From Gammaproteobacteria bacterium (GTDB lineage: Bacteria; Pseudomonadota; Gammaproteobacteria; Steroidobacterales; Steroidobacteraceae): a stretch of DNA of 23,122 bases. Positions 23,025 through 23,122 of the stretch are shown one piece after another; the stretch's first letter is position 1, and every line of letters starts with the position of its first letter. The translations under genes and the position numbers were made by a program. The notes under the pieces were generated by a model that was not told where the DNA came from, did no database searches, and was given only the letters and a program-made list of their open reading frames with translations. The DNA is taken from contig PMNQ01000274.1 of the NCBI GenBank assembly GCA_003162555.1, positions 30,547 to 53,668 on the forward strand. The letters are read 5' to 3'.

Positions 23025-23060
23025 ATTGTACGGTGGGAGCGCATGACAACTGTGTTACAG
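23025..23060 (-). promoter_or_regulatory. PHO box and -10 element of the ppk1 promoter
   Basis: On the minus strand CTGTAACACAGTTGTCAT (23043-23060) has two seven-base repeats separated by four bases. They match the PhoB consensus CTGTCAT at 5 of 7 and 6 of 7 positions. TACAAT (23025-23030) follows after 12 bases, close to the 10-11 usual in PhoB-activated promoters. Transcription would begin about 20 bases before the ppk1 GTG. Confidence 0.7.
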
Positions 23061-23099
23061 CGTCGTTAAACCAGCAATTCGCGGCTGCCCGGGCGTCTG

Positions 23100-23122
23100 G
23101 CGGGCGGCTAGCGGGCGGCTAG
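23100..23122. repeat. Tandem 11-base repeat running into the window edge
   Basis: GCGGGCGGCTA occurs at 23100-23110 and 23111-23121, and the final G at 23122 could begin a third copy. The array may continue beyond the window. Confidence 0.6.

Overview
The window is about 23 kb of GC-rich chromosomal DNA from a bacterium that looks like a gammaproteobacterium. Supporting genes are a bifunctional chorismate mutase/prephenate dehydrogenase, ErpA, RppH, AmpD, PdxH and RsmE. The lineage is probably near Xanthomonadales, Nevskiales or Steroidobacterales, but the order is inference. Genes are densely packed, with several start/stop overlaps. There are no rRNA or tRNA genes, no CRISPR array, and no transposase or phage gene.

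Layout. (1) 1-7474 is a carbohydrate block: a 5'-truncated six-hairpin-like protein (+), converging on a minus-strand run of rsmE, a secreted Cys-rich six-hairpin-like protein and a secreted GH3 glycosidase with a PA14-like insert. The run is packed as if co-translated. (2) 7495-12513 holds ampD, a PduO-type cobalamin adenosyltransferase, a B12 riboswitch ahead of btuB, a HisN/IMPase-family phosphatase, and btuD. btuC lies apart at 15902-16876, and no btuF is visible. (3) 12513-15897 holds pdxH, a membrane-anchored protein with a metzincin-like zinc motif, a small secreted repeat protein and tyrA. (4) 16877-17271 is a 395-base gene-free stretch filled by two 125-base elements in inverted orientation plus a diverged relative. 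(5) 17272-20940 is a plus-strand run: rppH, a coiled-coil membrane protein, a bactofilin, erpA and ppx. (6) 20910-22997 is ppk1 (minus), whose 3' end overlaps ppx and whose promoter carries a good PHO box.

Themes. Cobalamin: btuB under riboswitch control, btuC/btuD for inner-membrane import, and the adenosyltransferase to make the coenzyme. Polyphosphate: ppk1 makes it and ppx degrades it, arranged tail to tail, with ppk1 apparently under PhoB control. Polysaccharide breakdown: three exported-type enzymes together.

The most unusual feature is 16881-17226. The two 125-base units share a 31-base leading block (29/31 identical) and three core blocks at identical spacing. Their hairpin arms differ completely in sequence, yet each is a perfect inverted repeat. 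A shorter, diverged third unit lies next to them. This looks like a structured, possibly mobile extragenic element; I cannot match it to a described family from memory.
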